Below are positions 1 to 9,508 of a DNA stretch of 32,851 nucleotides, one piece after another. Made by a program: the position numbers and the translations under genes. Each line of letters starts with the position of its first letter. Within the stretch, counting starts at the first letter, position 1. The notes beneath the pieces are model-generated. The model had not been told where the DNA came from and made no database searches. It was given only the letters and a program-made list of their open reading frames with translations. Where the stretch lies: NCBI GenBank assembly GCA_003427395.1, contig BFEA01000147.1, positions 865,002 through 897,852 of the forward strand. The letters are read 5' to 3'. Origin of the DNA: Chara braunii. Lineage: Eukaryota > Streptophyta > Charophyceae > Charales > Characeae.

Positions 1-606
1 GAAATGTCGAAATGCAAAACAAGGGCATCTCGCCCAGAGCAAAAATCCTATACACAAGGACTGAGAAAAGAGAAAGAAGATTGCAATCCCACATCTGCCC
101 GTTTCCTCTCTCTCTCTCCCTGATGCGGACAATCTGTCGTCTCGCACCTATCAACGAAGTTATCACACCACTTAGCCCGCATGCGGCCGTCAGGTTCGCC
201 CGTGCGCCACAGTTTGTCGTGGCCGACACGTCAACTCCGCGCACTTGGCACCAGCTCGTCGGGTCGCCCAACTCCCTCATCAACTCACCTCTTACTTTGC
301 TCATTAGCCGACCCTCACTGATCGCGCTAACCTTGAGCTTCCAAAATTTTTAAGAGAGGCATTTAACCACGCCGACGAAATTTATAGCATGCAGGCGTGC
401 GCGAGGATACGAGATTGCAGGGATTGGAAAGAGGAGCAGAGAGAGGAAGTGCCTACGCTTGGCATGGCCAGATCGCGGCGTGGGGGACGTAGCCACTCTC
501 CACGCATCGATCCAGGCATGCAACGCTCAGGCCAATCAGATGTAGTAACAAGAAGGGACGAAGGGCAGGAAGAAAACGAGGGAACAAGAAAGAAGATACA
601 GTTACA

Positions 607-753
607 ATGGCGCCCGCCCAACGATTACAGTTGTATGCAAGATTAAGGGCGTCTCTTAGTCAGAACTTTGTTCCCGCCGCACAAGAACGCGCGCAAGAAG
701 GGAGCGCCGCCCGACAAGAATTTCAAAAAGTCCTAAATTCCTATCTGAACTAA
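607..753 (+). other. Short plus-strand ORF inside left LTR (antisense to the element)
   Basis: The ORF starts at ATG 607 in a plant-like start context (TTACAATGGC) and encodes about 48 residues beginning MAPAQ, rich in Gln, Ala and Arg. A TAA replaces a Ser codon present in the right LTR copy, which continues to 62 residues. The same bases also resemble a primer binding site, because TGGCGCCC matches the complement of a tRNA-Lys 3' end. It may therefore be a relic of a plus-strand element or a chance ORF. Function is unknown. Confidence 0.3.
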
Positions 754-821
754 AAACTGCAACAGAAAAATTCCGACGAAACAGAAGAAAAAATAAATAA
801 ATAAAAAAAATCAAAATTCTG

Positions 822-839
822 AGAGCCCTCGGGGGCTCT
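822..839 (+). other. Stable tetraloop hairpin followed by T-rich tract
   Basis: AGAGCCC / GGGCTCT form a perfect 7-bp stem around a TCGG loop, followed by TTT. The right LTR has the same hairpin at 11948-11963 (6 bp), and an alternative, overlapping 6-bp hairpin at 11943-11958. Conservation in both LTRs may simply reflect shared ancestry. A role in RNA 3'-end formation is possible but not shown. Confidence 0.5.
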
Positions 840-1463
840 TTTAGGAAAATTTAAAAAGAACACGGAAAAACTCTTGTGCGATCATCGCGCCAAAAAAATC
901 TTCGTTCCCTCCAGCAGAGCAAGAACGAACCATCGCCAACAGTTATTGATCGCGCCCAACCGGGCGCACACACTCAACCGTCTGTCCCGGGCCTGTCCCA
1001 CCACGCCCGAAGGGGAAGGAGCAAAGCGAAGAAAAAGAAAGAAGTGAGGACACCGTCACAATTTATCCCTCGATCCCACCTCCCGTAATTTGCCCAGCCT
1101 TCCCATCTCAGGACCCCTCATCGTCATCGCGCAGAAAGTCGCGCGGTGCGAAAAATTGTTCGTCACATATGTGACGCCCAGGGGGTTCCAATCTTTGAGC
1201 AAGCTCCTGCTTGCTTGATGTTACGACACGTGTCGATCTCTCTAATCGATCGACGACGTGGAGCTCTCTACGTGCAACTTACCTTGCGATAAGAGTTTGG
1301 AAGTCATCCAACGTGGCCAAAGCCGGCTCTATCCTACAAATTCCCCAGGAAGGGCGATCTAACCTCAGACAGAGGAGGTGGTGAGCGATCCTGCCAATTT
1401 ACACGTGTCGCTGCCGCAGGATATGAATCATCATGTTGACACGTCATCAGATCCGATGGTGCG

Positions 1464-3327
1464 TTATTGACCCGCAGGGAGAGGATAAAGGAGTCGGTAC
1501 ATGGGGGGATGGCGAGGGGGAGGGTCACTTGGGAGTGGGGGTAAGAACGTCTCCATCCTCGCTACCGTTCCCGGCAGCTCCTGATATCTAACAATGCGAT
1601 GTACGCGGGGGAACCGGCTGCCGCTATGGGAGAGAAAAGCAAGATAGTCGGGATTGAGGGTTGGGAAGGTGTGGAGCAGGGTCGTGCGGAGCTGATCATA
1701 GTCCGCGCATGTGGGGACTGTCCCCGTGATCATGCAGTAGACTTCGACCATGTTATGTCCCCGCCATGCAACACTGAAGAAAAGAATGTGGAGGGAGAAA
1801 TAGGAGATGACGCATCTCGTGGTGGAATGCGGATACACCGTGACATCGAGGCGAGTGGCGTAGAAGTGACGGAAGGTGGAAGGCAGGAAGGGGTTGCGAG
1901 GGAAGGGGAGACGGGTATCGATCTGCCGGAGGGTCAGAAAATCAAGGGGACGACGGGATAATAACCGGGGACGTAGCCCGATGCCCCGCATCGCCACGTA
2001 TTCGAACTGAGGGACGGGGGGAAGGGGAGGGGGATCGGCTCCGTCGCCTCCACGCCGGCGCGCTCGAGGTCTCCGCAGGAGGGAGCTCATCCTCAATTGA
2101 GGGTGGCTCGGGATCTCTGGTCGGGTCGTATGGGATTGGCAAATTAGTGCCGCTGGAATGCTCCAACGACCGCTTCCCTGCCGCTATCTCTTCCCTCCTT
2201 CGCGCGGCTGCTGCAGGATCCCTCGCTGTATTCGCTATAGCTTCTCTCTTCCTCAGAGGTCCCTTCCTCGCTTTCGTCCTCCACCTCCGCTTCCTCTGCC
2301 ACCGCTTCCTCCTCCAACGTCGTTCGAAGCTGAAAGAAAAGGACGTCGATTATCCCTCGGGGGTTCAGATACTCCACGCGTGATGGGTAGCTACCACCTC
2401 CCTCGCGCTCCTCCAGACAAGCCGACCATTGTAAATATGGTGTTAAACTCCGTGAAAGTACGTGCGGTGCCGGATTCTCGTCACAATGCGAGATGATGTC
2501 GATCAGAAGATCGTCAAGCAGCTGCACGAAGGGGACCAAGAGCTCCCGCGCGATCGTTTGCCAATGTCCTGGGTCCACCGTTCCGAAGATGAATCCGAGA
2601 AGGTCTCCCTCCACCTCTGATCTCCAGGCTTGGATAACAAGCAGCTCCACACTTTCGCTCTCAGCACGGTGCTCACTGTCCTGAGTCCATATCAGCTCGA
2701 TCTCGACTAGGCACAAGGAAAGGGTGGAGTAATTCTCACACCATATCTCCCACTGCGATGGCTTGATGAGCGAAACTGTAAGCGGCCGCACGCAGAAGGA
2801 GAGGCGGGGATGGTGGGCTGACTGCCAGAAAGTGGGGAAAAAGGAGGCGAGGGTGAAGGTAGAGAATTGGGAACGGTTCATTGAGGGCGCAAGAAAGGCA
2901 TAAGCGCAAGGAGAGCGACCGCCGGCTCGTGTCGGAGAGTGCGGATGCTGCCAGTGTCAACATTGTTGGTATTGACAACGTTCTCCCCTCGCCGCACAAG
3001 TAACTGGGTCCACACCTGCGCTAATTCCCCACCCCACTCCCTCAACGACGTACGGATGGTCGTATGAGCTCTGGGATCAACCGTACTTAGATCCCCGCTG
3101 AAGAAGACGACTGTCGATATGTGACTAATACCCGGCGCCGAGAGTCGTCGATAAGTTGATGCTTCGGCCAGCACCTGCGCCCTGCTGTTGGGGACTACGA
3201 AACGGAACTCCGCCGCCGCATGTACGCCGGCCGTGCTGAAGAACTGCGCGAATTGGAGAACGTCGGGGCTGATGCGCGGATGATGGACTTGTCGGATCGT
3301 CGAAACGTTCCCTCGTGGCGCCAGCAT
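1464..3327 (-). pseudogene. Extra ORF region between integrase and 3' LTR of the Ty3 element
   Basis: About 1.9 kb of minus-strand coding-like sequence follows the integrase. It is read in pieces: 3327-2878 (149 aa, starts MLAPRG), 2881-2144 (245 aa, overlapping the previous stop), 2166-1942 (74 aa, basic SR/SP-rich end) and 2096-1464 (210 aa). The 245-aa piece has a hydrophobic middle followed by a strongly acidic Glu/Ser-rich stretch at about residues 190-230. The next piece looks like its continuation after a frameshift. There is no clear signal peptide or transmembrane anchor of an envelope protein and no zinc motif. An additional ORF 3' of pol is known in some plant Ty3 elements, but I do not recognise this family. 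It could be a captured or element-specific accessory gene. Confidence 0.5.
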
Positions 3328-3331
3328 ACGT

Positions 3332-3649
3332 TCACTGATAACCTACTCCGTGGAAAAACTCATGGCGACGGGGAGGGAGGGGGCGAGTGGGAAGAAGAAA
3401 GAGAATGGGGATTGTCACTCTCCCACTCGGACCCCGAGATCGACCCAGCTGGGAAGGGGGAGAAAAAGTTGAGAGATGGCGGAGGTAGGACACGTGGCGG
3501 ACGATCCGACGAGCCGATCGGTTGCCTGAGATTTCAGGCGCCAGTCGCACCGTGTTCAACCCGTTCGGGCCGAGCTCGATCACTCGAAATCGCCCGAAGA
3601 ATCGTGGCGCTAACTTACCTTGGCGAACACATTTCCTCACTTGCACCAT
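3332..3649 (-). pseudogene. Integrase C-terminal domain of Ty3 pol
   Basis: The opening part (MVQVRKCVRQGKLAPRF, followed by G-x-F-x-V) matches the DNA-binding C-terminal segment of retroelement integrases, where a KLAP-R/K-F-x-G-x-F pattern precedes a small beta barrel. About 65 residues fit this domain. The remaining tail is Pro/Arg-rich, and no chromodomain is visible. It lies just downstream of the integrase core in element order and in a different frame, so at least one frameshift separates them. Confidence 0.7.
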
Positions 3650-3832
3650 GTCCCCTAATTTATACTAGGGCCGTGGTCCTGCGTTCCCATTCCGGGCCTC
3701 GTAGCTACGGACTTGCCGTCCGTGGGCCAATTCGGTCATCCGCTGTCGTTTTCGGGTCAGCCTAGGGAGGGACCGCTCCATCAATTTCAAGTGTCGCTTG
3801 GCCTTTTCCCGGGCCGTGGCCCTCGTGGGTCA

Positions 3833-4375
3833 TCAACCCAAGGCAGATTCATCGTTAAGGCTCGGTATTGAGACACATGCCAAGCTATTGGTACGTAGTT
3901 GAAAGGGGCTCAGGCCTGTGGACTCGTGGGGCGTTCCACGATGGACCGCCAGGATGTGATCCACAATATCGGGCCAAGGCCTCGTGTCCCTAGCCGTGAT
4001 ATTGCACCGAAGGGCGGTCTTAATCACTCGGTTTGCGTTTTTTACCAGTCCGTTCGATTGGGATATGTGGGGTGCGGTGTTATGGATGGCGACCCCATGT
4101 ATGACGAGGTTCCTCAAAACTTTCCCCCTAAATTCTGCCCCGTTATCTATCAGAAGTTCCTTGGTGTCTTGATGCATCCCGAGGAAACGGTTGACGTATC
4201 GCGCGATTTCAGACGCCTGTCGTGTTCGGCATGGATACGCCTCGATCCATTTCGAAAAATGATCCACAAAAACCAATAAAATTGAACACTCGCAGCTATT
4301 CGGTCCAGGGGGCACCATTATATCGGTCGTATCCATACTAACTCTCTGAAAAGGTCGTCCGACTACTGTGGGCAC
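3833..4375 (-). pseudogene. Integrase catalytic core of Ty3 pol, catalytic Glu replaced
   Basis: This 180-residue open segment carries the DDE-type integrase core. The first Asp is in VSMDTTD, the second in LLIDNGAEF. The third position, in the SQSNGLV motif, is Lys (codon 4042-4040, AAA) where the family has Glu (GAA or GAG). That substitution abolishes strand transfer in characterised integrases, so this copy is inferred to be inactive. VFVDHFSKW between the first two motifs is typical of Ty3 integrases. It follows the H2C2 segment in element order, with a stop between them. Confidence 0.88.
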
Positions 4376-4390
4376 TATCGACCTAGGCGG

Positions 4391-4621
4391 CTAGATCAGC
4401 GCCTTGTCGGTGGCACAAACCTGACAGTTCCGGACGATGAATTTGGCATCGTCGCGAATATTGGACCAGTACCATTCGTTTTTGTCGATCACCGTTTTTG
4501 TGATCCAAACGGCGAAGTGGGCTGCGGTATCCTTGTGGGCTGACTTAACCCAGTCATACCTCATGAACGGGTGCGGTACAATCATCCAAATCCCACTACC
4601 GTCCGTCTTTCGTTTTTCCAA
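4391..4621 (-). pseudogene. Integrase N-terminal H2C2 zinc-binding domain
   Basis: The segment contains H-x5-H, then 30 residues, then C-x2-C (ends NCQVC). This is the HHCC zinc-binding domain that precedes the catalytic core in retroelement integrases. It sits between the PHD-like module and the core. A TAG stop ends the frame only about 16 bases before the start of the core ORF, so the two once formed one polypeptide. Confidence 0.82.
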
Positions 4622-4779
4622 TCGTCCCTCGTTCCATCGATAATCCCGAGCCTTTTCATTGCCCTCCTCTGGTCTTCCCTAGTAAAGTCTCGGAGGGGGT
4701 TCCCCACTACGGTCGCTATCAGAGCGACGTCGGTCCAAACCTCAATCCTTCTAAACCTTTGAGTCTTTTCTAACCCTTC

Positions 4780-4998
4780 TGATGTAATGTCAAGAAATCG
4801 AGCCTCGGTCGGGATTTTATCGGTCCGATACAGGGGGCACAGCCAAGGCTTATTGCCGCTTCGGTATTGGATACAAGAGTCATGGGCTTTGGACACACAC
4901 CGTCGACAGTCTACCCATTCGACATACCCATCCCCACTAGGGTGCATAGGGACCGAGTAGACCCGCGAGATCGTTTCACAAAAATAACAAAATTTGTC
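4780..4998 (-). pseudogene. PHD-finger-like module between RNase H and integrase
   Basis: The minus-strand frame reads C-x2-C (codons 4989-4987 and 4980-4978), 22 residues, C-x2-C (4908-4906 and 4899-4897), x4, H (4884-4882), x2, C (4875-4873), 11 residues, C (4839-4837), x2, then Tyr at 4830-4828 where the last Cys is expected. A Trp lies two residues before the seventh ligand, and EWVDC gives the Trp that precedes the third ligand in many histone-tail-binding PHD fingers. The C4HC3 spacing and both tryptophans make a PHD finger the best reading. It is immediately followed by integrase sequence in the same ORF (4947-4582). The final Cys-to-Tyr change can be a single G-to-A. The poly(A) insertion directly upstream separates it from RNase H. 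Confidence 0.72.
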
Positions 4999-5002
4999 AG
5001 GG

Positions 5003-5160
5003 TAAAAAAAAAAAAAAAAATAATTAAATAATTAAAACAAAATGTCGGGGTAGGGAGTAGCAGCCCCGTGCACAAACTGGAGAGTGGATAAACTACGACC
5101 CCGTGCACAGACTCCAAAGTGGACCACGTGTACAAAGTGGATAAAAAAAATTTTAAGAGG

Positions 5161-5198
<38 letters not shown>

Positions 5199-5215
5199 TG
5201 AAGACGAGGGGGGAG
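5003..5215 (+). repeat. Poly(A)-bounded low-complexity insertion in pol
   Basis: Two A-tracts (about 5005-5021 and 5161-5196) bracket some 140 bases that contain three degenerate repeats built on GTGCACA or GTGTACA followed by AGTGGA (about 5070-5140). It lies between RNase H and the PHD-like module, where continuous pol coding is expected. It is therefore probably a secondary insertion or an expansion. No tRNA-like promoter box is visible. Confidence 0.5.
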
Positions 5216-5259
5216 ATAGAGGAGCATTGGGGTTAACTCCGCCACCCATCGCCACGTGC

Positions 5260-6018
5260 CTATCCCACGGTGCGTGGGACAACTGCCACCTTTCCATACC
5301 GGGGTCCGCTGGTTGGCTCCGGCTCTTTCCACGGGATAATCTTTTCACCCTTGGCGACCTTCGTTAGACGATGCAGTCGCGTCAACCCGTCCGCGCTCCC
5401 GTGCCTCTCTGTCTTTCGATGGATGATGTCGAAATCGTACTCCTGTAGCCGCACCGCCCACCATCCAATCATGCCCGTGTAATTTGTGAGCCTCTTAAGG
5501 GCGAATACCGGCTCGTGATCCGTAATAAGGAGAAACCTATGTCCATAGAGATACGGATGGAAGTGCTGGATCCCCCAAACCACCGCGTAGCATTCTCCTT
5601 GCGAGGCCGAATCATTCCTTCGTTCGTCGGGTATGGTACGGGAGGCGTACTCGATGACGTGTTCCCGCCCCTCGTTCCCTTTCTGTGCCAAAATAACGGA
5701 GATGGCCTCGGGCTGCCAGTCCGTGATGAGGATGAATGGCTTCATTGGGTCCGACATGATCAAAATAGGTGTCGTGGCCAGGGTCTCCTTGAGAGTGACA
5801 AAGGCCCGTTCGCACTCCACGTCCCAACTGAGGGGCTGGTCTTTCCGTAGCAGGTTCGTTAAGGGCTGAGCGATCGCGGTGAATCCCTTCATAAACCTCC
5901 GATAATACGAGGCCATCCCGACGAAGGCTCGAACCTGCGTCAGCGATGTGGGGGTCAAAGCGTCTCGGACGGTCTCGACCTTTCTTGAATCGGGTCGCAA
6001 CCCAACCCGAGTTACCAC
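5260..6018 (-). pseudogene. RT connection and RNase H domain of Ty3 pol
   Basis: The first ~100 residues contain VRAFVGMASYYRRF and FVTLKETLATTPIL, the RT thumb/connection signature of Ty3 elements. RNase H follows: the first acidic site in FILITDWQPEA, a Glu in SQGECYAVV, and Asp in LLITDHEPVFAL. The segment ends with ADGLTRL, the usual RNase H C-terminal motif. The segment joins the upstream RT in another frame. A one-base loss at about 6020-6026, in the segment that normally reads FLG-x-VV, explains the shift. Confidence 0.9.
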
Positions 6019-6950
6019 GTAGCTAGAAAGGAAATCTTCGGGAAAAAGAACTCGCTTTTCTCCAGCGCGATCTTAAATCCGACGTCCCTCAAGGCTCCCA
6101 GTGTCCAGTCGATGTGCTGCTCATGCCTGTGGTAGGATTCCGAATACACCAGGATATCGTCCATGTACACAATGACGCAAAAATTAATCATCCCCTGCGT
6201 CAGCCGAGTCTTGTTAACAAAATTCTGAAACGTCACATTCATTGCTCGCTGGAAGGTGGCCGGCGCGTTGCAAATCCCCATCGGACATCGAACCCACTGC
6301 CACGTGCCTTCAAACAGAACAAAGGCCGTCTTAGGCCGATCCTCTTCCTTGACCAAGTTATGATGAAACTCGCGGCGAATATCGAACTTACTGAAGTAGT
6401 TAGCACACCCAATCGCATCCAACAAATCATCAATCCGGGGAAGGGGGTATACATCTTTAATCGTGATATCATTCAGCTTGCGATAATCGATGCAGATGCG
6501 GACCGGTCCATTATTCTTTCGTACCAGGGCTACTGGAAACGACCAAGGTCCCGTAGCCAGCTCAATCCATCCGTTAGCCTCGAACTCTCTAATCCTCTGT
6601 AGGGCCGTTTTCCGTTCAGCGAGGGAATATCGATACGATTTGCAGTGGATAGGGGGGTGATTTCCAGTGCGAATCTTGTGCTGGATTATTATTGACTGCC
6701 CGCTGTCCGTGTCCGTTACGCTAACCGCTCCCCGATACCCCTCTAGGATTTTCGCAATCAGGCGGTGTGTGTCGTCGGGTACGTATTGGGGCACGTGTAA
6801 TTCGTAAGGTTGCCCATGGATAACGACCGTCACGTGTTTCGTGCGTATCATCTTTGCGTCCCGTGAAGGCGGGGAGGAGATAAACGAGTTGTCGGACCGC
6901 CACGAGAACATAGTGGCGACCATCTGAGCTTCCTCCTCTCGGATGGCCAC
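6012..6950 (-). pseudogene. Reverse transcriptase domain of Ty3 pol
   Basis: This 312-residue ORF holds the RT motifs in order: VRICIDYRKLND, FSKFDIRREFHH (first catalytic Asp), MGICNAPATFQRAMN, and YMDDILVYS with both catalytic Asp residues. IHCKSYRYS and EANGWIE upstream are typical of the RT entry region. The catalytic residues are intact, so the domain itself is not obviously dead. The reading frame breaks at both ends. The N-terminal part continues in other frames toward the protease. Confidence 0.93.
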
Positions 6951-7571
6951 GTGTTCTTCGGGGGTTATCCTGTCCTCGACATCTCGGGAATCTATTTGTC
7001 TTTTGGTGATTAAGATTCCCAGCTCGAACGGCGAGGCTTCGGGGTACCCACTGCCCAGGGGGTTCCGAAGCCCGTGTCTCCGCTCCTAAGCGTAATAATC
7101 TTACTTCTTTTTCCGTGGTGAGAAGCGATCGAGGAGGTATGTCCGTAACATCGCAAAACGATCGTTTGTCTAAGTATCGTGGTAACAGTTGGACAACTTC
7201 CTCGTATAGGGTCCGAGGGGGTTCCAAAGAATCGACGGCTCTCCTAGGATAAGGGCTCGAGTTCGTAGAATTGCTTCATCGCTAAATACGAATGCCTTCG
7301 TCCTTTTCTCTCAAACCGGGTAACGGATTATCCGTCGTGTTAGCTCGAGAATTTGCGGGTCGTTCTCCGCCTCACTTTCGGAGGTGATCGATGGCACGTA
7401 AGCCTCGTTTTCTTCACTGTCGGAGTCATCCGTGGATTCTTACCATCGTATCATTCTTAGAACCGTGCAAGGTTCCTGTCGTTGTCGCTCGGCCATCGAG
7501 GTTGTTCTAAGAGTGAGGCGCATTGGGATGGTGTACGGTTTTCCTCCTGTGTTGTTGAGGATAACGGCTCG
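6951..7571 (-). pseudogene. Protease-RT linker, frames broken
   Basis: Coding-like minus-strand fragments fill this interval but change frame. The ORF at 7227-6721 opens with LYEEVVQLLPRYLDKRSF, which fits the spacer between protease and RT. The stretch at 7230-7570 has no sustained frame. It is a decayed part of pol and not a separate gene. Confidence 0.5.
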
Positions 7572-8183
7572 TCATTTGAAATCCAACGTGGCTCGCAACG
7601 CGGTGAGGGCCGGTAATCCGACAAGAACGTCGTACGTGTTCACGTTTAGGACCACTACATCCCCTAAGGCATTGACCTTGCCGATGCGGAAGGCTACGTT
7701 CACCATTCTCCCTATGACTCGGATTTTGCCTTCGTCGGCGGAGACGAAATGATCGCCCTCCGCCAGTGGGATCACGTCCTTCCGCCTGCCGACTCGTTCG
7801 ACCACTCGCAAGGAGATGGCCAGGACCGCGGCTCCGGAAACAAGGACCACGCTGTAGGGGTTCCCCCAAACTTCCACGTCACATTCTGCGGATCTCCATG
7901 GAAGGGTCCCGATTCGTATAAAATTATCGCCTTTCTGGATTAGGCCCATCCGAACAGGCTCTGAAGTGCTCGGCATGTCAGGTCTTGGTTCCGGGGCGGG
8001 GGCCTTTCCTTTCATGGTTGCTAGTCTGGCCAGGGTGAACCATTTTCGGTTCGCCTTGCAATGATGTAGCATCAGATCGTTAGCTTGTTCGGAGATGGAC
8101 AACAGGTGTCCGATTGGTAGGGGAATACGATGATCTAATGCTCGGACGATGTCCAGAATGTTCATTTCTCCCGTAACAAACAC
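7572..8183 (-). pseudogene. Aspartic protease of Ty3 element, catalytic Asp lost
   Basis: A 203-residue ORF follows gag directly. The active-site region reads SVVLVSGAAVLAIS, where retropepsins have D-[ST]-G-[AS]. The catalytic position is Val (codon 7841-7839, GTT), one base away from Asp (GAT). The C-terminal part, TYDVLVGLPALTAL, is the conserved hydrophobic-Gly motif of the retropepsin fold. With Asp missing the enzyme cannot cleave, so Gag-Pol maturation would fail. It overlaps no other real gene. Confidence 0.82.
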
Positions 8184-8189
8184 GGTTCC

Positions 8190-9508
8190 TCATGTTTCCA
8201 TCTCGTTCGGGGAGGGTCTCCATTCCGATACTTCGCTATGGTCAGAGGCGGGCTGGATGGCCCCGATCATACCGAGGCCCGGATATCCTAGAGACAGGTA
8301 TTGATCAAGCAGGATAAGTTCGGCTGCTTCCTCCGTAACCCCTGACGGGTTCACACTACCGTCTGTTTCTTCCACCATCGTAGCCACCCGACCAGGTTCG
8401 TTAGCGATGGGGGCCGCCACTACTGGCGCGGCTCCGATTTTGGGTTGCGTGGATCGGTGGGGGCAATCCCGGGCTATGTGTCCTGGTTGGTGACACGTAT
8501 AACAAACGCTTGTGTTGGCTTGTGTTGGCCACTTGTGTTGGTCGCGGCCCCTCCTACTGCTGGGGCAGGGGCCGCTCCTTGCATTCCTAGGGCTGCTCAA
8601 ACGGCAATGGGACGCATCAACCTCATCATCGATTTGATCCGTGCGTTGTGCTCGCGCTGCTCCTTTTTGCGTTCCTGCATCAAACTGACTAATGTTCGAG
8701 TTAATTCCAATATCACGTTAGATTCACTAGGTTGTGCAGGGACATTCGTGGGAGGCAATGGGGTGGTCGCGGTGGGTAGTCATGCGACTGTATCAGGTAT
8801 CGGCCTTTTGACCGCGACCTGTTCTAGATAGGTGACGGGTCCGGGGACAAAACCCATATTTTCGAACTTGTTATGAAGCGCTGCCAGCTCAGCTTTCGCC
8901 CGGGCCAGCTTCGAGGAGTCTCCTTTCTTGGCGTGATCTTCACTTTCCAAGAAGCTGGCGGCGAATTTTCTATCAATTTTCTGGCCCCATCCATAATATG
9001 TTGCATGGTATGGTTGATGGGGGAGAACTGCTTTCGCAGTTTTGCCCTCATTGCCCGACTTCGAAGTCCATCGATAAACAAGTCCCTTCCTACCTTTTCG
9101 TCTCTCTCGGAATTGACAAACAACTTATAGAACCTACTGCGATATTCTGTAACGGATTCAAGCGGCTTCTACACATGATCTTTGATTATAAAAAACGCCT
9201 GTTCAGGATGGATATAATCAAACCGGTTTAAGAAATCTCTCTCGAAGGTCGGGAGATCGATCCAGGCGTAGGTACTAAACCAATGGTGCACATCTCCTCC
9301 CAGTATGGCGGGGATGTTGATCCGGGCCTCGTCGTTGTCGTACTGTTGAGCCCGTAAGGTGGCCAGCCATGCCCCGGCCAGGTGATGCGCAGGGTCGAAG
9401 AGATACAAATCAGGGGGAGCCGCAGGTGCGCGAACTCGGACGGGTGGGGGGGGGGACAGGTACCCCGCCCAACTCTACATTAACGTTTGGCGCTTGATTG
9501 GCGTTCAT
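8190..9508 (-). pseudogene. Gag polyprotein with CCHC zinc knuckle, broken
   Basis: The probable start is ATG at 9508 (MNANQAPNVN...). A frame change lies at the ten-base G run 9446-9455, and the reading resumes at PDLYLFDP. The capsid-like part (9408-9169: LAGAWLATLRAQQ, GGDVHHWF, ERDFLNRF) resembles the Ty3 gag (Retrotrans_gag) pattern. An in-frame TAG at about 9170 interrupts it. It continues in the same frame to about 8990 and then shifts again. The nucleocapsid knuckle CYTCHQPGHIARDC lies at 8504-8463 within the ORF 8600-8190. The stop is seven bases before the protease ORF. Confidence 0.82.

Larger units (their letters stand above)
1..1167 (-). repeat. Left (3') LTR, outer end cut by window edge
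   Basis: This aligns colinearly with 11122-12287 and is interrupted only by small indels and substitutions. Homology stops at the shared CGTCACA (1161-1167). Read on the element strand that gives an LTR start of TGTGACG, with the expected TG terminus. It contains a short plus-strand ORF, an A-rich tract and a stable stem-loop (822-839) that are also present in the other copy. One base is lost near 348 relative to the right copy, which breaks the long plus-strand reading frame seen there. Confidence 0.8.
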
